Origin: Brevibacterium sanguinis
GTDB taxonomy: Bacteria > Actinomycetota > Actinomycetes > Actinomycetales > Brevibacteriaceae
Length of the DNA: 64,000 nt
Assembly: GCF_003315415.1 (NCBI RefSeq)
Contig: NZ_QNSB01000011.1
Coordinates: 1-64,000, forward strand
Direction: 5' to 3'
The notes beneath the pieces are model-generated. The model saw nothing but the letters and a program-made list of their open reading frames with translations, ran no database searches and was not told the DNA's origin. Shown in pieces: positions 25,948 through 34,539 of the stretch. Position 1 is the stretch's first letter. Each line of letters opens with the position of its first letter. The position numbers and the translations under genes were made by a program.

Positions 25948-28418
25948 TGGCCCTGCGCCTTCACGGGGGTCAGGTGCCCCGCGGTCGCGGCCGGGTCGAT
26001 GCCGAGCCGGGTGAGCAGGTCCTCGGCGGCGCGGGTGCCGAGCTCATCGGCGACCCGGGCGAGCTCCTTCCCGGCGATCGGCAGCCGATGGTCCGCGCTC
26101 GTGCTCAGGTCGACCCCGGGCACGACCGGGAGGGCGATGGACTGCCGGGTCCGTGCGAGGTTCCCGTCCTCGTCGGCCATCATCGCGTCGACGACGAGGT
26201 CGCTGCCCTCGATCGTCGCGAGCGCGCCGATCGGGGCCGAGCAGCCGGCCTCGGCGCGGGAGAGGATCGCCCTCTCGCAGGTCACGGCGAGGTCGGTGGC
26301 CTCGTCGTGGAGCCGGTGCAGGGCGGCCCGGATCTCGACGTCGGAGTCGAGCACCGTCTCGCTCTGGGCGTAGGGGCTGGCCGCGGACCGGGTCTCGACG
26401 GCCAGCGCCCCCTGCCCGGGGGCGGGCAGCATCGTGGCGAAGTCGAGGGAGTCGGTCGCCTCGGCCAGCCGGCCGATCCGGCGCACGCCCGCGGCGGCGA
26501 GCACGACCGCGTCGAGGCGGCCCTCACGCACATGGGCGATGCGGGTGTCGACGTTGCCGCGGACCCCGCGGACCTCGATGTCGGGGCGGGCGGCGCGCAG
26601 CTGGACGGCGCGCCTGGGCGAACCGGTTCCCACGACGCTGCCGGCGGGCAGGTCGAACAGGCCCAGACCGTCGCGGCCGATGAGCACGTCGGCGGGATCG
26701 ACCCGGGGTGGGACGGCGGCGAGCTGGATGCCCGCCTCGGGGGTCGTGGGCAGGTCCTTGAGGGAGTGCACGGCGATGTCGATCGTGCCCTGGTGGAGGG
26801 CCTGGCGCACGGCGGAGACGAAGACGCCGGTGCCGCCGAAGCCGGCCAGGGGCGACATGTTGACGTCGCCCTCGGTGACGACCTCGACGATCTCGACGCG
26901 CCACCCGGTCAGGGCGGCGAGCTGATGGGCGATCGCGGTGGACTGGGACCGGGCCAGCTGGGAGCGTCGGGTGCCGAGGCGGACCGTGCGGCCCGACCAG
27001 TGCTCGGGCTCGACGACGTCGAGGGTGTGATCGGCGACGGGGTGGAGTCCGTCGGCCTCGATGTGCTCCGGGCTCGACGCCCTGGCGACCTTCGTCTCCG
27101 GTTTGGCGATCGAGTGGGCGGCCTTGTTCGTCGGCAGGTCGAAGAGCTGCATCAGTGCCTGAGCATAGTCGACGTCGGTCTCGGACACCGCCAGTTCCTT
27201 GACTTTGACGGTCGGGGTGTGGATGAGCTTCTCCGCGACCCGGTGCAGGGACTTGCGGATCTCGGCGAACACGCGGTCGTCGACCTGCTCGCCGATCTTC
27301 TTCTCCAGCCGCCCGGTCTCCGAGGCCAGCACGTCCTTGGCGTGGGTGCGCAGCGCGGTGACCATCGGGGCGACGGCGCGTTCCTTCGCGCCGGTCCGCA
27401 GCCGGCTCAGCTCCTCCTCGATGATCGCGCGCACGGCCGAGACCGCGTCGACGACGGCGGCGTCCCGCGCCTGGTGGGTGGTGGTGAGCAGGGTGCGGAT
27501 CTCCCCGAGGCCGAGGAGGACGACGTGCTCGAACTCGCGGACGGTGGGGTCGATGTCGTGCGGGAGGGCGAGGTCGACGAAGGCCTTGTCCGCGCACCCC
27601 TTGGGGTCCTGGGAGAGGCCCGCGACGATGTCGTCGCGGGTGACGACGACGCCGCGGGCGCCGGTGCAGGAGACGATGACGTCGGCGGCGGCGATCTCCT
27701 CGGCGAGCGACCGCGGGGTCAGCTCCCGGGCCCGGCCGCCCACCTCGGCGACGAGGCGCTCCGCCTTCTCGAGCGTGCGGTTGAGCACGGTGATGTGGTT
27801 GACGCCCTCCCGGTGGAGGCCGGAGACGACGAGACCGGACATCGCGCCCGCGCCGATGACGAGGGCGTTCGCGGCCCGCAGGGACCCGACGTGGGATTCG
27901 GCGGCCTCGAGGGCGGCGCTGAACAGGGACCGGGCGACGTCGTCGAGACCGGTCTCCGAGTGGGCCCTCTTGCCCACCCGCAGGGACTGCTGGAGGGCGT
28001 GGGAGAGCTCGGAGGTCAGCGCCTCGGCGGCCATCGAGTCGGTGAAGGTCGAGCGGAGCTGGCCGAGGATCTGGGCCTCCCCGAGCGCCATGGAGTCGAG
28101 GCCGCAGGCGACCTTGAGCAGGTGCTCGAGCGCCTGGACGTCGTAGTGGGCGTAGAAGTGGCCGGCGATGTCCTGCCACTGCCGGTCGATGGCCTCGACG
28201 AGGGCGTTGCCGAGATCGGCCAGGCCGCCGTGGAAGGTCGTGACGTCGGCGATGAGCTCGAGTCGGTTGCACGTCGAGAGCACGGCGAGGCCCTCGACGT
28301 TGCTGCCGGCCAATGCGCTGCTGCGCAGGTCGGAGACCTCATCGGCGCCGAATGCGAGCGCATCCAGCATGTCGATCGGGGCCGAATGGTGGGAAATCCC
28401 CAGAACCAAGAGAGTCAA
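25944..28418 (-). CDS. hemA-hemC: Single-chain HemA-HemC fusion: glutamyl-tRNA reductase plus hydroxymethylbilane synthase
   Basis: One uninterrupted frame of 824 residues carries two complete haem enzymes. Residues 1 to about 430 are glutamyl-tRNA reductase: VLGISHHSAPIDML, nucleophile cysteine 50 in LSTCNRLEL, GLDSMALGEAQILGQ, and the Rossmann motif VIGAGAMSGLV. Residues from about 478 are porphobilinogen deaminase: VRLGTRRSQLARSQ, VHSLKDLPT, GTGSPRRAVQL, RGNVDTRI, and cysteine 726 in AGCSAPIGA for the dipyrromethane cofactor. A charged linker of about 45 residues joins them. Both active sites look intact. Related actinomycetes have separate adjacent hemA and hemC genes. Overlaps with rex and hemD are 4 nt each. 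Confidence 0.93.
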   Translation of the reverse strand: MTLLVLGISHHSAPIDMLDALAFGADEVSDLRSSALAGSNVEGLAVLSTCNRLELIADVTTFHGGLADLGNALVEAIDRQWQDIAGHFYAHYDVQALEHLLKVACGLDSMALGEAQILGQLRSTFTDSMAAEALTSELSHALQQSLRVGKRAHSETGLDDVARSLFSAALEAAESHVGSLRAANALVIGAGAMSGLVVSGLHREGVNHITVLNRTLEKAERLVAEVGGRARELTPRSLAEEIAAADVIVSCTGARGVVVTRDDIVAGLSQDPKGCADKAFVDLALPHDIDPTVREFEHVVLLGLGEIRTLLTTTHQARDAAVVDAVSAVRAIIEEELSRLRTGAKERAVAPMVTALRTHAKDVLASETGRLEKKIGEQVDDRVFAEIRKSLHRVAEKLIHTPTVKVKELAVSETDVDYAQALMQLFDLPTNKAAHSIAKPETKVARASSPEHIEADGLHPVADHTLDVVEPEHWSGRTVRLGTRRSQLARSQSTAIAHQLAALTGWRVEIVEVVTEGDVNMSPLAGFGGTGVFVSAVRQALHQGTIDIAVHSLKDLPTTPEAGIQLAAVPPRVDPADVLIGRDGLGLFDLPAGSVVGTGSPRRAVQLRAARPDIEVRGVRGNVDTRIAHVREGRLDAVVLAAAGVRRIGRLAEATDSLDFATMLPAPGQGALAVETRSAASPYAQSETVLDSDVEIRAALHRLHDEATDLAVTCERAILSRAEAGCSAPIGALATIEGSDLVVDAMMADEDGNLARTRQSIALPVVPGVDLSTSADHRLPIAGKELARVADELGTRAAEDLLTRLGIDPAATAGHLTPVKAQGQ

Positions 28419-29107
28419 TTCCTGTGCTCCTCAACTGGATCGAGCTCAACCGAATCGAGCGCTGAATAGTACGCGAGTGCTTGCAGCTCACTGGCCAGAT
28501 CGACCTGATGCACACGGACGGAGTCCGGGACGTCGAGCACGGTGGGTGCGAAGTTCAGGATTCCCCGCACCCCGGCGTCCACCGCGCGGGCGGTGGCCGA
28601 CTGGGCGGCGGAGACGGGGGTGGCCATGACGACGAGGTCGATGCCCTGCGGCCAGGCTTCGAGCTCGCCGAGGTCCGAGACCGGCAGTGATCCGATCGTC
28701 GTGCCGATCTTGGCCTCGTCGACGTCGAAGATCGCGACGAGCTCGAGCCCGCGGCGACGGAACCCGGCGTAGTCGGCCAGAGCCGATCCCAGCCGCCCCG
28801 CGCCGATGATCGCCACGGTCCGCGACCGGTCGAGGCCGAGGAAGGACCTCAGGGTCAGGGCGAGGTCCGCGCAGGAGTAGCCGACACCTCGGCGACCGGG
28901 GCCGCCGAGGTGGGAGAGGTCCTTGCGCAGGATCGACGGAGACACACCGCTGCGGGCCGCCAGCGCCTCCGAGGAGACGATGGACCGGCCCGCCGTGGTG
29001 AAGGTCTCGACGGATTCCAGATAGATCGGGAGTCGCGAGATGACGCTGTCCGGCACGTCCTTGCGGACGACACCGTCAATACCGTTGGCGGACAGAATCT
29101 CGCCCAC
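28415..29107 (-). CDS. rex: Redox-sensing transcriptional repressor Rex
   Basis: Rex senses the NADH/NAD+ ratio and represses respiratory and haem genes when NADH is low. The 230-residue protein has an N-terminal winged helix (RLPIYLESVETF, SSEALAARSGVSPSILRKDLSHLG, RRGVGYSCADL) and a Rossmann domain beginning AIIGAGRLGSALADY. It uses a GTG start with GAAGGAG 12 nt upstream, slightly far. It heads the haem operon and overlaps hemA-hemC by 4 nt, as in the rex-hemACD order of Streptomyces. I did not find a clear Rex operator upstream. Confidence 0.93.
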   Translation of the reverse strand: MGEILSANGIDGVVRKDVPDSVISRLPIYLESVETFTTAGRSIVSSEALAARSGVSPSILRKDLSHLGGPGRRGVGYSCADLALTLRSFLGLDRSRTVAIIGAGRLGSALADYAGFRRRGLELVAIFDVDEAKIGTTIGSLPVSDLGELEAWPQGIDLVVMATPVSAAQSATARAVDAGVRGILNFAPTVLDVPDSVRVHQVDLASELQALAYYSALDSVELDPVEEHRN

Positions 29108-29150
29108 TGATATGTGTCACTCCTTCATTCGGTCTCGGGTGCCCGGCGCC

Positions 29151-29396
29151 TCATGCGCCGAGCGCGTCCAGGGCGCTCGCCAGCCTGCCGGGCTCGACCC
29201 GGTGGAAGCTGTGCTGCCGACCGTCGAGCAGCACCACCGGGATGTCCCAGCCGTACCGGGCCTCGAGCTCCTCGTCGGAGTCGATGTCGATCTCGGTCAC
29301 GGTGACCCGGCGCCCGGCGACCGCCTCGGCGATCCGGGCCCTCGCGACCTCGCACAGATGGCAGTCGGCGCGGGTCAGGAACGTCAGCTCGACCAC
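29151..29396 (-). CDS. Glutaredoxin-like protein
   Basis: An 81-residue thioredoxin-fold protein with the redox motif CHLC in LTRADCHLCEVARARI (residues 8-23) and cis-proline motif DIPVVLLDG. It belongs to the glutaredoxin-like family that precedes rex in many actinomycetes; its partner is unknown. The GTG at 29396 is chosen because GAGGAGG lies at a good distance; the longer frame begins inside the leader. It is 43 nt upstream of rex. Confidence 0.82.
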   Translation of the reverse strand: MVELTFLTRADCHLCEVARARIAEAVAGRRVTVTEIDIDSDEELEARYGWDIPVVLLDGRQHSFHRVEPGRLASALDALGA

Positions 29397-29415
29397 TGCG
29401 CACTCCTCCTCAGGT

Positions 29416-29451
29416 GACAACAAACCCCGCCGAAATGAGATTCGAGCGGGG
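29416..29451 (-). terminator. Rho-independent terminator of the bS22 gene
   Basis: On the minus strand a CCCCGC...GCGGGG stem (29451-29425) with additional weak pairs is followed directly by TTTGTTGT. It lies between the bS22 stop and the glutaredoxin start. Confidence 0.65.
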
Positions 29452-29471
29452 AGGTAGGACCGTTGCCGGTC

Positions 29472-29570
29472 TTACTTCTTGTTGCGACGCTGGTGACGAG
29501 TCTTGCGAAGCAGCTTGCGATGCTTCTTCTTCGACATCCGCTTGCGTCGCTTCTTGATAACTGAGCCCAC
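29472..29570 (-). CDS. Small ribosomal protein bS22 (AURKAIP1/COX24 domain)
   Basis: This 32-residue, extremely basic protein reads MGSVIKKRRKRMSKKKHRK and continues LLRKTRHQRRNKK. It matches the actinomycete 30S subunit protein bS22, found near the decoding centre in mycobacterial ribosome structures. The GTG start at 29570 is preceded by AAGGGG. A hairpin and T-rich terminator follow, and a promoter-like sequence lies about 70 nt upstream, so it is probably transcribed alone. Confidence 0.93.
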   Translation of the reverse strand: MGSVIKKRRKRMSKKKHRKLLRKTRHQRRNKK

Positions 29571-29637
29571 GCGGGTACCCCTTGCAATTGTCGGTGGAGG
29601 TGAACATCGCATGCCCACCCATTGAACTAACCGTGCA

Positions 29638-29667
29638 ATTCTATCGCCTGGTCCCTTGCTTTCCCAA
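29638..29667 (-). promoter_or_regulatory. Putative promoter of the bS22 gene
   Basis: On the minus strand TTGGGA (29667-29662) and TAGAAT (29643-29638) are separated by 18 nt. The -10 box sits in GGCGATAGAAT, the same sequence found upstream of fprA at 134-144. Confidence 0.5.
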
Positions 29668-29687
29668 AACTGTGTCCGAATCCACTG

Positions 29688-29855
29688 TGCGCGGGCCGGG
29701 TCCGCCCGTCGCAGCAGGGGTCGAGCCGATGCGCGGGCCGGGCCCGTCAGTCGAAGTAGGGGTCGAGCCGATGCGCGGGCCGGGTCCGCCCGTCGCAGCA
29801 GGGGTCGAGCCGATGCGCGGGCCGGGCCCGTCAGTCGAAGTAGGGGTCGAGTCCG
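29688..29855. repeat. Four 42-bp repeats duplicating the acuC 3' end
   Basis: Units start at 29688, 29730, 29772 and 29814. They alternate between two versions, so the array can also be read as two 84-bp copies. The last unit contains the acuC stop codon (29831-29833) and the codons for DPYFD; the other units repeat this end outside the gene. The array stays open on the plus strand because 42 is a multiple of three, but I see no evidence of a gene there. Confidence 0.9.
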
Positions 29856-31027
29856 TAGAAGGGGAACAGGTTCTTGCGCGTCGCCATCACCGCGCGGTCG
29901 AGCTCGGACTCCGGGTCGAAGCCGCCCGACCAGGCCGCGAAGTACCCGTCGAAGCCGTCGGTCATCGACAGCGGCGCCTCACGCCCCGTCGTCGTCTGCG
30001 CGTAGTGGGCCCACCGGCCCGGGATTCGGGAGGCCGGGTCAATGTCGGCGTCCGCGGCGATGGCGATGAGGTTCGTCCACACCCGGGGCACGACGTCGAG
30101 GATCGCGTACCCGCCTCCCCCGACGGCCAGCCATCTGCCCCCGCAGTGCTCGGCGGCCAGGTCCCTCACCCAGCTCGTCGCGATGCGCATGCCGTCGACG
30201 CTCAGGCGCATGTGCGTGAGCGGGTCCATCCGATGACCGTCGCAGCCGTGCTGGGAGACGATGACCTGGGGGGCGAACTCCCGGACGAGCGCGGGAATCG
30301 TGGCGTCGAAGGCCCGCAGCCAGTCGGCGTCGACGATCCGCGGCGGCAGGGCGATGTTCGCCGCCGAGGCGGCTGCCCGCAGTCCGCCGATGTCGGCGGG
30401 GAACCCCGAACCGGGGAACAGGTACTTGCCCGATTCGTGCATCGAGATCGTCAGCACCCGGGGATCGTCCCAGTAGATCTTCTCCGGCCCGTCGCCGTGG
30501 TGGGCGTCGAGGTCGATGTAGGCGATGCGCTCGCAGCCTGCCTCGAGGAACTCGTCGATCGCCCCGGCGATGTCGTTGTAGACGCAGAATCCGCTGGCAC
30601 TGCCGGGCATCGCATGGTGCATCCCGCCGCTGAAGTTCACCGCATGCGCGTAGTCGCCGCCGATGATGGCGCGGGCGGCGTCGACGGACCCCTGGAAGAG
30701 CATCGCCGAGGCGGTGTGCATGTTCGCGAAGCCCGGCACGTCCTCGGTGCCGATCCCGTACCTCTCGGCGTCCTCACGGCTCAGCCCCTCGGCCGTGCCG
30801 GCCTGCCGCACGGCAGCGATGTAGTCGGGCTCGTGGACGCGGGCGAGCGCCTCCTCGTCGATCTCGCCGACGGGGTGGACGTGGACCCGGTCGAGGTCGA
30901 ATAGCCCGAAGTCCATGGCGAGTCGGGCGCTGAGTTCGAGTCGCAGGGGATGCATGGGGTGGGCGGGACCGAAGTCGTAGCCGGTCACCGCGTCGTCCCA
31001 GACGACATACACTTCGCTCTCCGCCAT
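29831..31027 (-). CDS. acuC: AcuC-like deacetylase (histone deacetylase fold)
   Basis: This 398-residue zinc hydrolase of the arginase/deacetylase superfamily is related to AcuC, which removes acetyl groups from acetyl-CoA synthetase lysines and reactivates it. Active-site segments are present: GGMHHAMPGSASGFCVYND (paired histidines), IDLDAHHGDG (zinc Asp and His) and SQHGCDGHRMDPLTHM (second zinc aspartate region). The start MAESEVYVVWDD is chosen; ATGs further upstream are possible. A TATAGC hexamer lies 9 nt before it. The 3' end lies inside the 42-bp repeat array. Confidence 0.9.
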   Translation of the reverse strand: MAESEVYVVWDDAVTGYDFGPAHPMHPLRLELSARLAMDFGLFDLDRVHVHPVGEIDEEALARVHEPDYIAAVRQAGTAEGLSREDAERYGIGTEDVPGFANMHTASAMLFQGSVDAARAIIGGDYAHAVNFSGGMHHAMPGSASGFCVYNDIAGAIDEFLEAGCERIAYIDLDAHHGDGPEKIYWDDPRVLTISMHESGKYLFPGSGFPADIGGLRAAASAANIALPPRIVDADWLRAFDATIPALVREFAPQVIVSQHGCDGHRMDPLTHMRLSVDGMRIATSWVRDLAAEHCGGRWLAVGGGGYAILDVVPRVWTNLIAIAADADIDPASRIPGRWAHYAQTTTGREAPLSMTDGFDGYFAAWSGGFDPESELDRAVMATRKNLFPFYGLDPYFD

Positions 31028-31158
31028 GCGCCCCATGCTATACGTCGAACGACGTCCGGTGTGCCGGGTCACGTTCTCGGCCCGGGACCCGGCCGCGGAT
31101 GCGCTCTGCGCCCGGATCGGGATGCGGCTCACGGCCATCTGCCGACCGCCGATCTACC

Positions 31159-32577
31159 ATGGTCCATGTGTCCAAGAAATCCGAACAGGCCTGGGACCGG
31201 ATCCTGCGCCCCGGCCGCTGGGTGCGTGACTTCGTCGACGACCTGGCCGTGGCCTCCCCCGCCCGCCTGGCGATCGGGTCGTTCGTGGCCGTGGTCGCGC
31301 TCTTCGCGATCCTGCTGATCCTGCCGGCGAGCATGCGCGACCCCGAATCCGTCACCACCTCGAAGCACATCGCCAACGCCGTCTTCGTCGCGGTCTCCGC
31401 GGTGTGCGTGACGGGACTGACCCCGGTCGTCACGGAGGAGTACTGGTCGGACTTCGGGATCTCCGTGATCACCGCGGGCATCCAGGTCGGCGGTCTCGGG
31501 ATCCTCACCCTCGCCTCGGTGCTGGGCATGGCCGTCTCCCGCCGCCTCGGCGTCAGGCAGCGCCTCATCGCCCAGCAGGCCACCTCGGCGCTCAACCTCG
31601 GGCAGGTCGGAACCCTGCTCAAGACGGTCGTCATCACGATCCTCACCGCCGAGGCGATCATCGCGGTCCTGCTCTTCCCCCGGTTCCTCTTCCGGGGCGA
31701 AGCCGTCGGGGACGCCCTGTGGTACTCCGTCTTCTACGCGATCTCGGCGTTCAACAACGCGGGCTTCACGATCCACCCGGGAGGCGCCGCGTACTTCGCC
31801 GACGATCCCTGGATCCTCTGCCTGCTCATGCTCGGCGTGTTCGTCGGAGCCCTCGGCTTCCCCGTCGTGCTCATGATCGCGACGTACTGGAACCGGCCGA
31901 GCCGCTGGGACCTCCACACCAAGCTGACCCTGTCGACGACGACCGTGGTGCTCGTCGTCGGCCTGGCGCTGCTCGCCCTCTTCGAATCCTCGAACCCCGC
32001 CACCCTCGGTGACAAGAACGCCGGCCACACCTTCGTCGAGGTGCTGTTCATGGCGGTGATGCCCCGCTCAGGCGGGTTCGCGACGATGGACATCGCGGAC
32101 ATGAACCAGTCCTCCCACCTGCTCATGGACCTCATGATGTTCATCGGCGGGGGCTCGTCGTCGACGGCAGGCGGGATCAAGGTCACGACCGTGGCAGTGC
32201 TCGTCCTCGCCGCCTACACCGAGGCCCGGGGCCTGCAGGACGTGCACGTGTTCGGTCGGCGGCTGACCGAGTCGACGATCAAGCTCTCGATCTCGATCCT
32301 CCTCACCGGGGCCACGATCGTCTTCGTCGGCACCCTGATCATGCTCCAGATCAGCGAGGAGTCGCTCGACATGGTGCTGTTCGAGGTGATCTCCGCGTTC
32401 GGCACGGTCGGGCTGAGCTCCGGGGTGTCCGCCTCGGCGCCCGAATCGGGACTCTACTGCCTGTCCGTGATCATGCTCATCGGGCGGCTCGGAACCATTA
32501 CACTGGCGGCAGCCCTGTCGATGCAGGACTCCCTGCGCCTGTACCGCTACCCCGAAGAGAGGCCCGTCGTTGGCTAG
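31159..32577 (+). CDS. ktrB: Potassium uptake channel subunit (TrkH/KtrB family)
   Basis: This membrane translocation subunit has 472 residues and four pore repeats. The filter regions are SAVCVTGLTPV, FNNAGFTIHPG, PRSGGFATMDI and FGTVGLSSGV, each with the conserved glycine. Ktr-type systems use a single RCK-domain partner, which is the next gene. The start is uncertain: ATG 31159 is used, but a GTG nine bases downstream lies 7 nt after a TACCAT hexamer. It diverges from acuC over about 130 nt. Confidence 0.9.
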   Translation: MVHVSKKSEQAWDRILRPGRWVRDFVDDLAVASPARLAIGSFVAVVALFAILLILPASMRDPESVTTSKHIANAVFVAVSAVCVTGLTPVVTEEYWSDFGISVITAGIQVGGLGILTLASVLGMAVSRRLGVRQRLIAQQATSALNLGQVGTLLKTVVITILTAEAIIAVLLFPRFLFRGEAVGDALWYSVFYAISAFNNAGFTIHPGGAAYFADDPWILCLLMLGVFVGALGFPVVLMIATYWNRPSRWDLHTKLTLSTTTVVLVVGLALLALFESSNPATLGDKNAGHTFVEVLFMAVMPRSGGFATMDIADMNQSSHLLMDLMMFIGGGSSSTAGGIKVTTVAVLVLAAYTEARGLQDVHVFGRRLTESTIKLSISILLTGATIVFVGTLIMLQISEESLDMVLFEVISAFGTVGLSSGVSASAPESGLYCLSVIMLIGRLGTITLAAALSMQDSLRLYRYPEERPVVG

Positions 32578-33232
32578 CGAAAACTCCTCCATCCTCGTCA
32601 TCGGACTCGGCCGGTTCGGATCCGCGACCGCGGCGACCCTGACCCGGCTGGGCCGCGAGGTGATGGCGATCGAGCACAGCGGCGAACTCGTCAAGGAGTG
32701 GAGCGGCAAGCTCACCCACGTCGTCGAGGCCGATGCGACGAACATCGAGGCGCTGCGGCAGGTCGGGGCCGGGGACTTCTCCACCGCCGTGGTCGGGATC
32801 GGTACCTCGATCGAGGACAGCGTGCTCACCACCGCGAACCTCGTCGACCTCGGGGTGTCCCAGGTGTGGGCGAAGGCGATCTCCCCCTCCCACGGCAAGA
32901 TCCTCCACCGCATCGGCGCCCACCACGTCCTCTACCCGGAGTCGGACGCGGGGACGCGTGTCGCGCACCTCGTCAGCTCGCGGATGATGGAGTACATCGA
33001 GTTCGACGAGGGGCACTTCGCGGTCGTGAAGATGCGGCCCCCGCGCGAGATCCAGGGCTTCACCCTCGGCGAATCGAAGGTCCGCGACAAGTACGGCGTG
33101 ACGATCGTCGGCATCAAGAGCCCCGGCCGCGACTTCACCTACGCCGAGCCGACGACCCGCGTCGGCAAACAGGACCTGCTCATCGTCGCCGGCCACGTCG
33201 AGCTGCTCGGCCGCTTCGCCGGCCGCCCGTAG
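32570..33232 (+). CDS. ktrA: Potassium uptake regulatory subunit (TrkA/KtrA family)
   Basis: This cytoplasmic gating ring protein binds nucleotides and controls the KtrB-type pore. The 220-residue chain has one RCK_N domain (ILVIGLGRFGSATAATLTRLG at residues 7-27, then HVVEADATN) and one RCK_C domain (about residues 135-215). It starts with TTG inside the end of the channel gene (8-nt overlap), with GAGAGG at a good distance, so translation is coupled. Confidence 0.93.
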   Translation: MASENSSILVIGLGRFGSATAATLTRLGREVMAIEHSGELVKEWSGKLTHVVEADATNIEALRQVGAGDFSTAVVGIGTSIEDSVLTTANLVDLGVSQVWAKAISPSHGKILHRIGAHHVLYPESDAGTRVAHLVSSRMMEYIEFDEGHFAVVKMRPPREIQGFTLGESKVRDKYGVTIVGIKSPGRDFTYAEPTTRVGKQDLLIVAGHVELLGRFAGRP

Positions 33233-33251
33233 GGGTGCCGCGGGCGCGGGC

Positions 33252-33428
33252 GGGGCCGGAGCGGAACACGAACCCGCGACCCAGAAGTGCAGACGTGCGC
33301 CACTTCTGCCGAGCCTCACCACTTCCTCGTCGCGGGGCCGGAGCGGAACGCGAGCCCGCGACCCAGAAATGCAGGCGTGCGCCACTTCTGCCGCGCCTCA
33401 CCACTTCCTCGTCGCGGGGCCGGAGCGG
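33252..33428. repeat. 82-bp direct repeat, two copies plus a partial third
   Basis: Copies start at 33252 and 33334 and a 13-bp remnant starts at 33416. Copies differ at only a few positions. Copy 1 contains a perfect 8-bp inverted repeat, CAGAAGTG at 33282 and CACTTCTG at 33301, with an 11-nt loop; copy 2 has one mismatch in the left arm. The array separates the convergent ktrA and the unknown gene at 33490 and may terminate both. Confidence 0.85.
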
Positions 33429-33489
33429 GCGGGGCCTGAGCAGGCGGGGCGCGCCCCATTGGACAGGGGCGCCGCATCGCCGCGACCGG

Positions 33490-34539
33490 TCACGGTCGCT
33501 GCCACTGCCGCAGATGAGGCGCCTGCATGAAGAGCTTCGTGGCGAAGGCTTCGAGATCGATGACGTCGTCGAAACTGAACCGGACAATCCTGTATCCGAG
33601 CGCGAGCAGCCGGTTGTGCTGGTCGGACTCCCGCCTCATCAGCGGAAATCCGTTGAGCACGTATTTGCCTGCACCGTCGACCATCAGGATCGTCTTCGAC
33701 CCGCGATGCAGGAAGTCCACCCTCGCCAACCGCTGTCGCCCGTCGTATATTTCGACCTGCTGTTCGAATTCGCGCAGACCGAGCATCAGCAGGTCATAGG
33801 AGCATCGGCTCTCCGCGTAGCTCTCGGACAAGGGACCGGCGTGTTCGAGCAGCCGCAGTGCGCGTCGGCGCCTCGTGGGCAGCCGCTCAAGGCACGGACG
33901 GAACAGACGTTCACGCTTCTCGGCGGCCCACTCCGAGGTATCGGGCGGGTATCCGCAACGACCGATCTCGGGATCGGCACCGAACACCGCCCGCCGCAGA
34001 GTGTGCTCCAGTGCGGCGAACGCCTCCGCCTCGCCGAGGATGGCGATGAGGTCGAACGAGGTGCGCACCGGCGAGGTGAGAACCATCTTTCCCACGTGCA
34101 CGATGTCCTCCTGCGGAATCTCCCGTGTCGTTCGTGAGATCACCTCGCTCTTCCGACGTGCCGATGGATGGGCGATGGTGATCGGACCACGAGGGAGCCG
34201 GCGCATCGGGAGCTCGTGGATGACAGCGGCGGAGGTCCCGCAGATGACGTCGCCATCCCGATAGTGAGGGTACGAGGCGATGCGCAGCTTCTCGACGGTG
34301 CCGAGGTAGTCGAAGTCGACGCCTCCGCCCTCCCGGGCACGGTGCTCGATACTGCGTGTGATCCACTCGTCGTCGGTGATCAGCGCTGCGATCCTCGAAT
34401 GCCGGAAGTCCTGGCAGCGTGAGACGATGGTGAACACCCCGTAGGAGAGCCGGAGGAGGCAGCAGCTCAACGCCGAGCGGATCACCCGGCTGTCGATGCC
34501 GCAGGCACTGAGTTCCGCGGTGCGAACGATGTTGTACAT
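33490..34539 (-). CDS. Unknown protein resembling AbiEi/DUF559-type proteins
   Basis: A 349-residue protein not confidently recognised. The N-terminal part (RTAELSACGIDSRVIRSAL, then LLRLSYGVFTI) looks like the helix-turn-helix start of AbiEi-type antitoxins. The middle has TIAHPSARRKSEVI and TSPVRTSFDLIAILG. The C-terminal part (ARVDFLHRGSKTILMVDGAG through HNRLLALGYRIVRFSF) resembles the DUF559/very-short-patch-repair nuclease fold, with Asp and a possible catalytic E/D-x-K-like core modified to VDG. Codon use is less GC-biased than in neighbours, which suggests transfer. GAGGGTGGG precedes the ATG. Repeats and a strong palindrome lie on either side. Confidence 0.6.
   Translation of the reverse strand: MYNIVRTAELSACGIDSRVIRSALSCCLLRLSYGVFTIVSRCQDFRHSRIAALITDDEWITRSIEHRAREGGGVDFDYLGTVEKLRIASYPHYRDGDVICGTSAAVIHELPMRRLPRGPITIAHPSARRKSEVISRTTREIPQEDIVHVGKMVLTSPVRTSFDLIAILGEAEAFAALEHTLRRAVFGADPEIGRCGYPPDTSEWAAEKRERLFRPCLERLPTRRRRALRLLEHAGPLSESYAESRCSYDLLMLGLREFEQQVEIYDGRQRLARVDFLHRGSKTILMVDGAGKYVLNGFPLMRRESDQHNRLLALGYRIVRFSFDDVIDLEAFATKLFMQAPHLRQWQRP

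Noticed and set aside
23893..28469. Long open frames on the plus strand (826 and 840 codons) opposite the hem genes
   Set aside because: They are antisense to well-recognised haem genes, have Arg/Gly/Asp-biased composition typical of high-GC shadows, and lack ribosome binding sites and family motifs.
29108..29150. Rex operator in front of rex
   Set aside because: No sequence close to TTGTGAA-N4-TTCACAA was seen between the glutaredoxin gene and rex or before the glutaredoxin gene.
29688..29855. CRISPR array
   Set aside because: Units follow each other directly with no unique spacers, and one unit is part of a gene. No cas genes are present.
29582..30904. Plus-strand frame reading through the 42-bp repeats and acuC
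   Set aside because: It is open only because the repeat is a multiple of three and the region is GC-rich. It is antisense to the AcuC-like gene.
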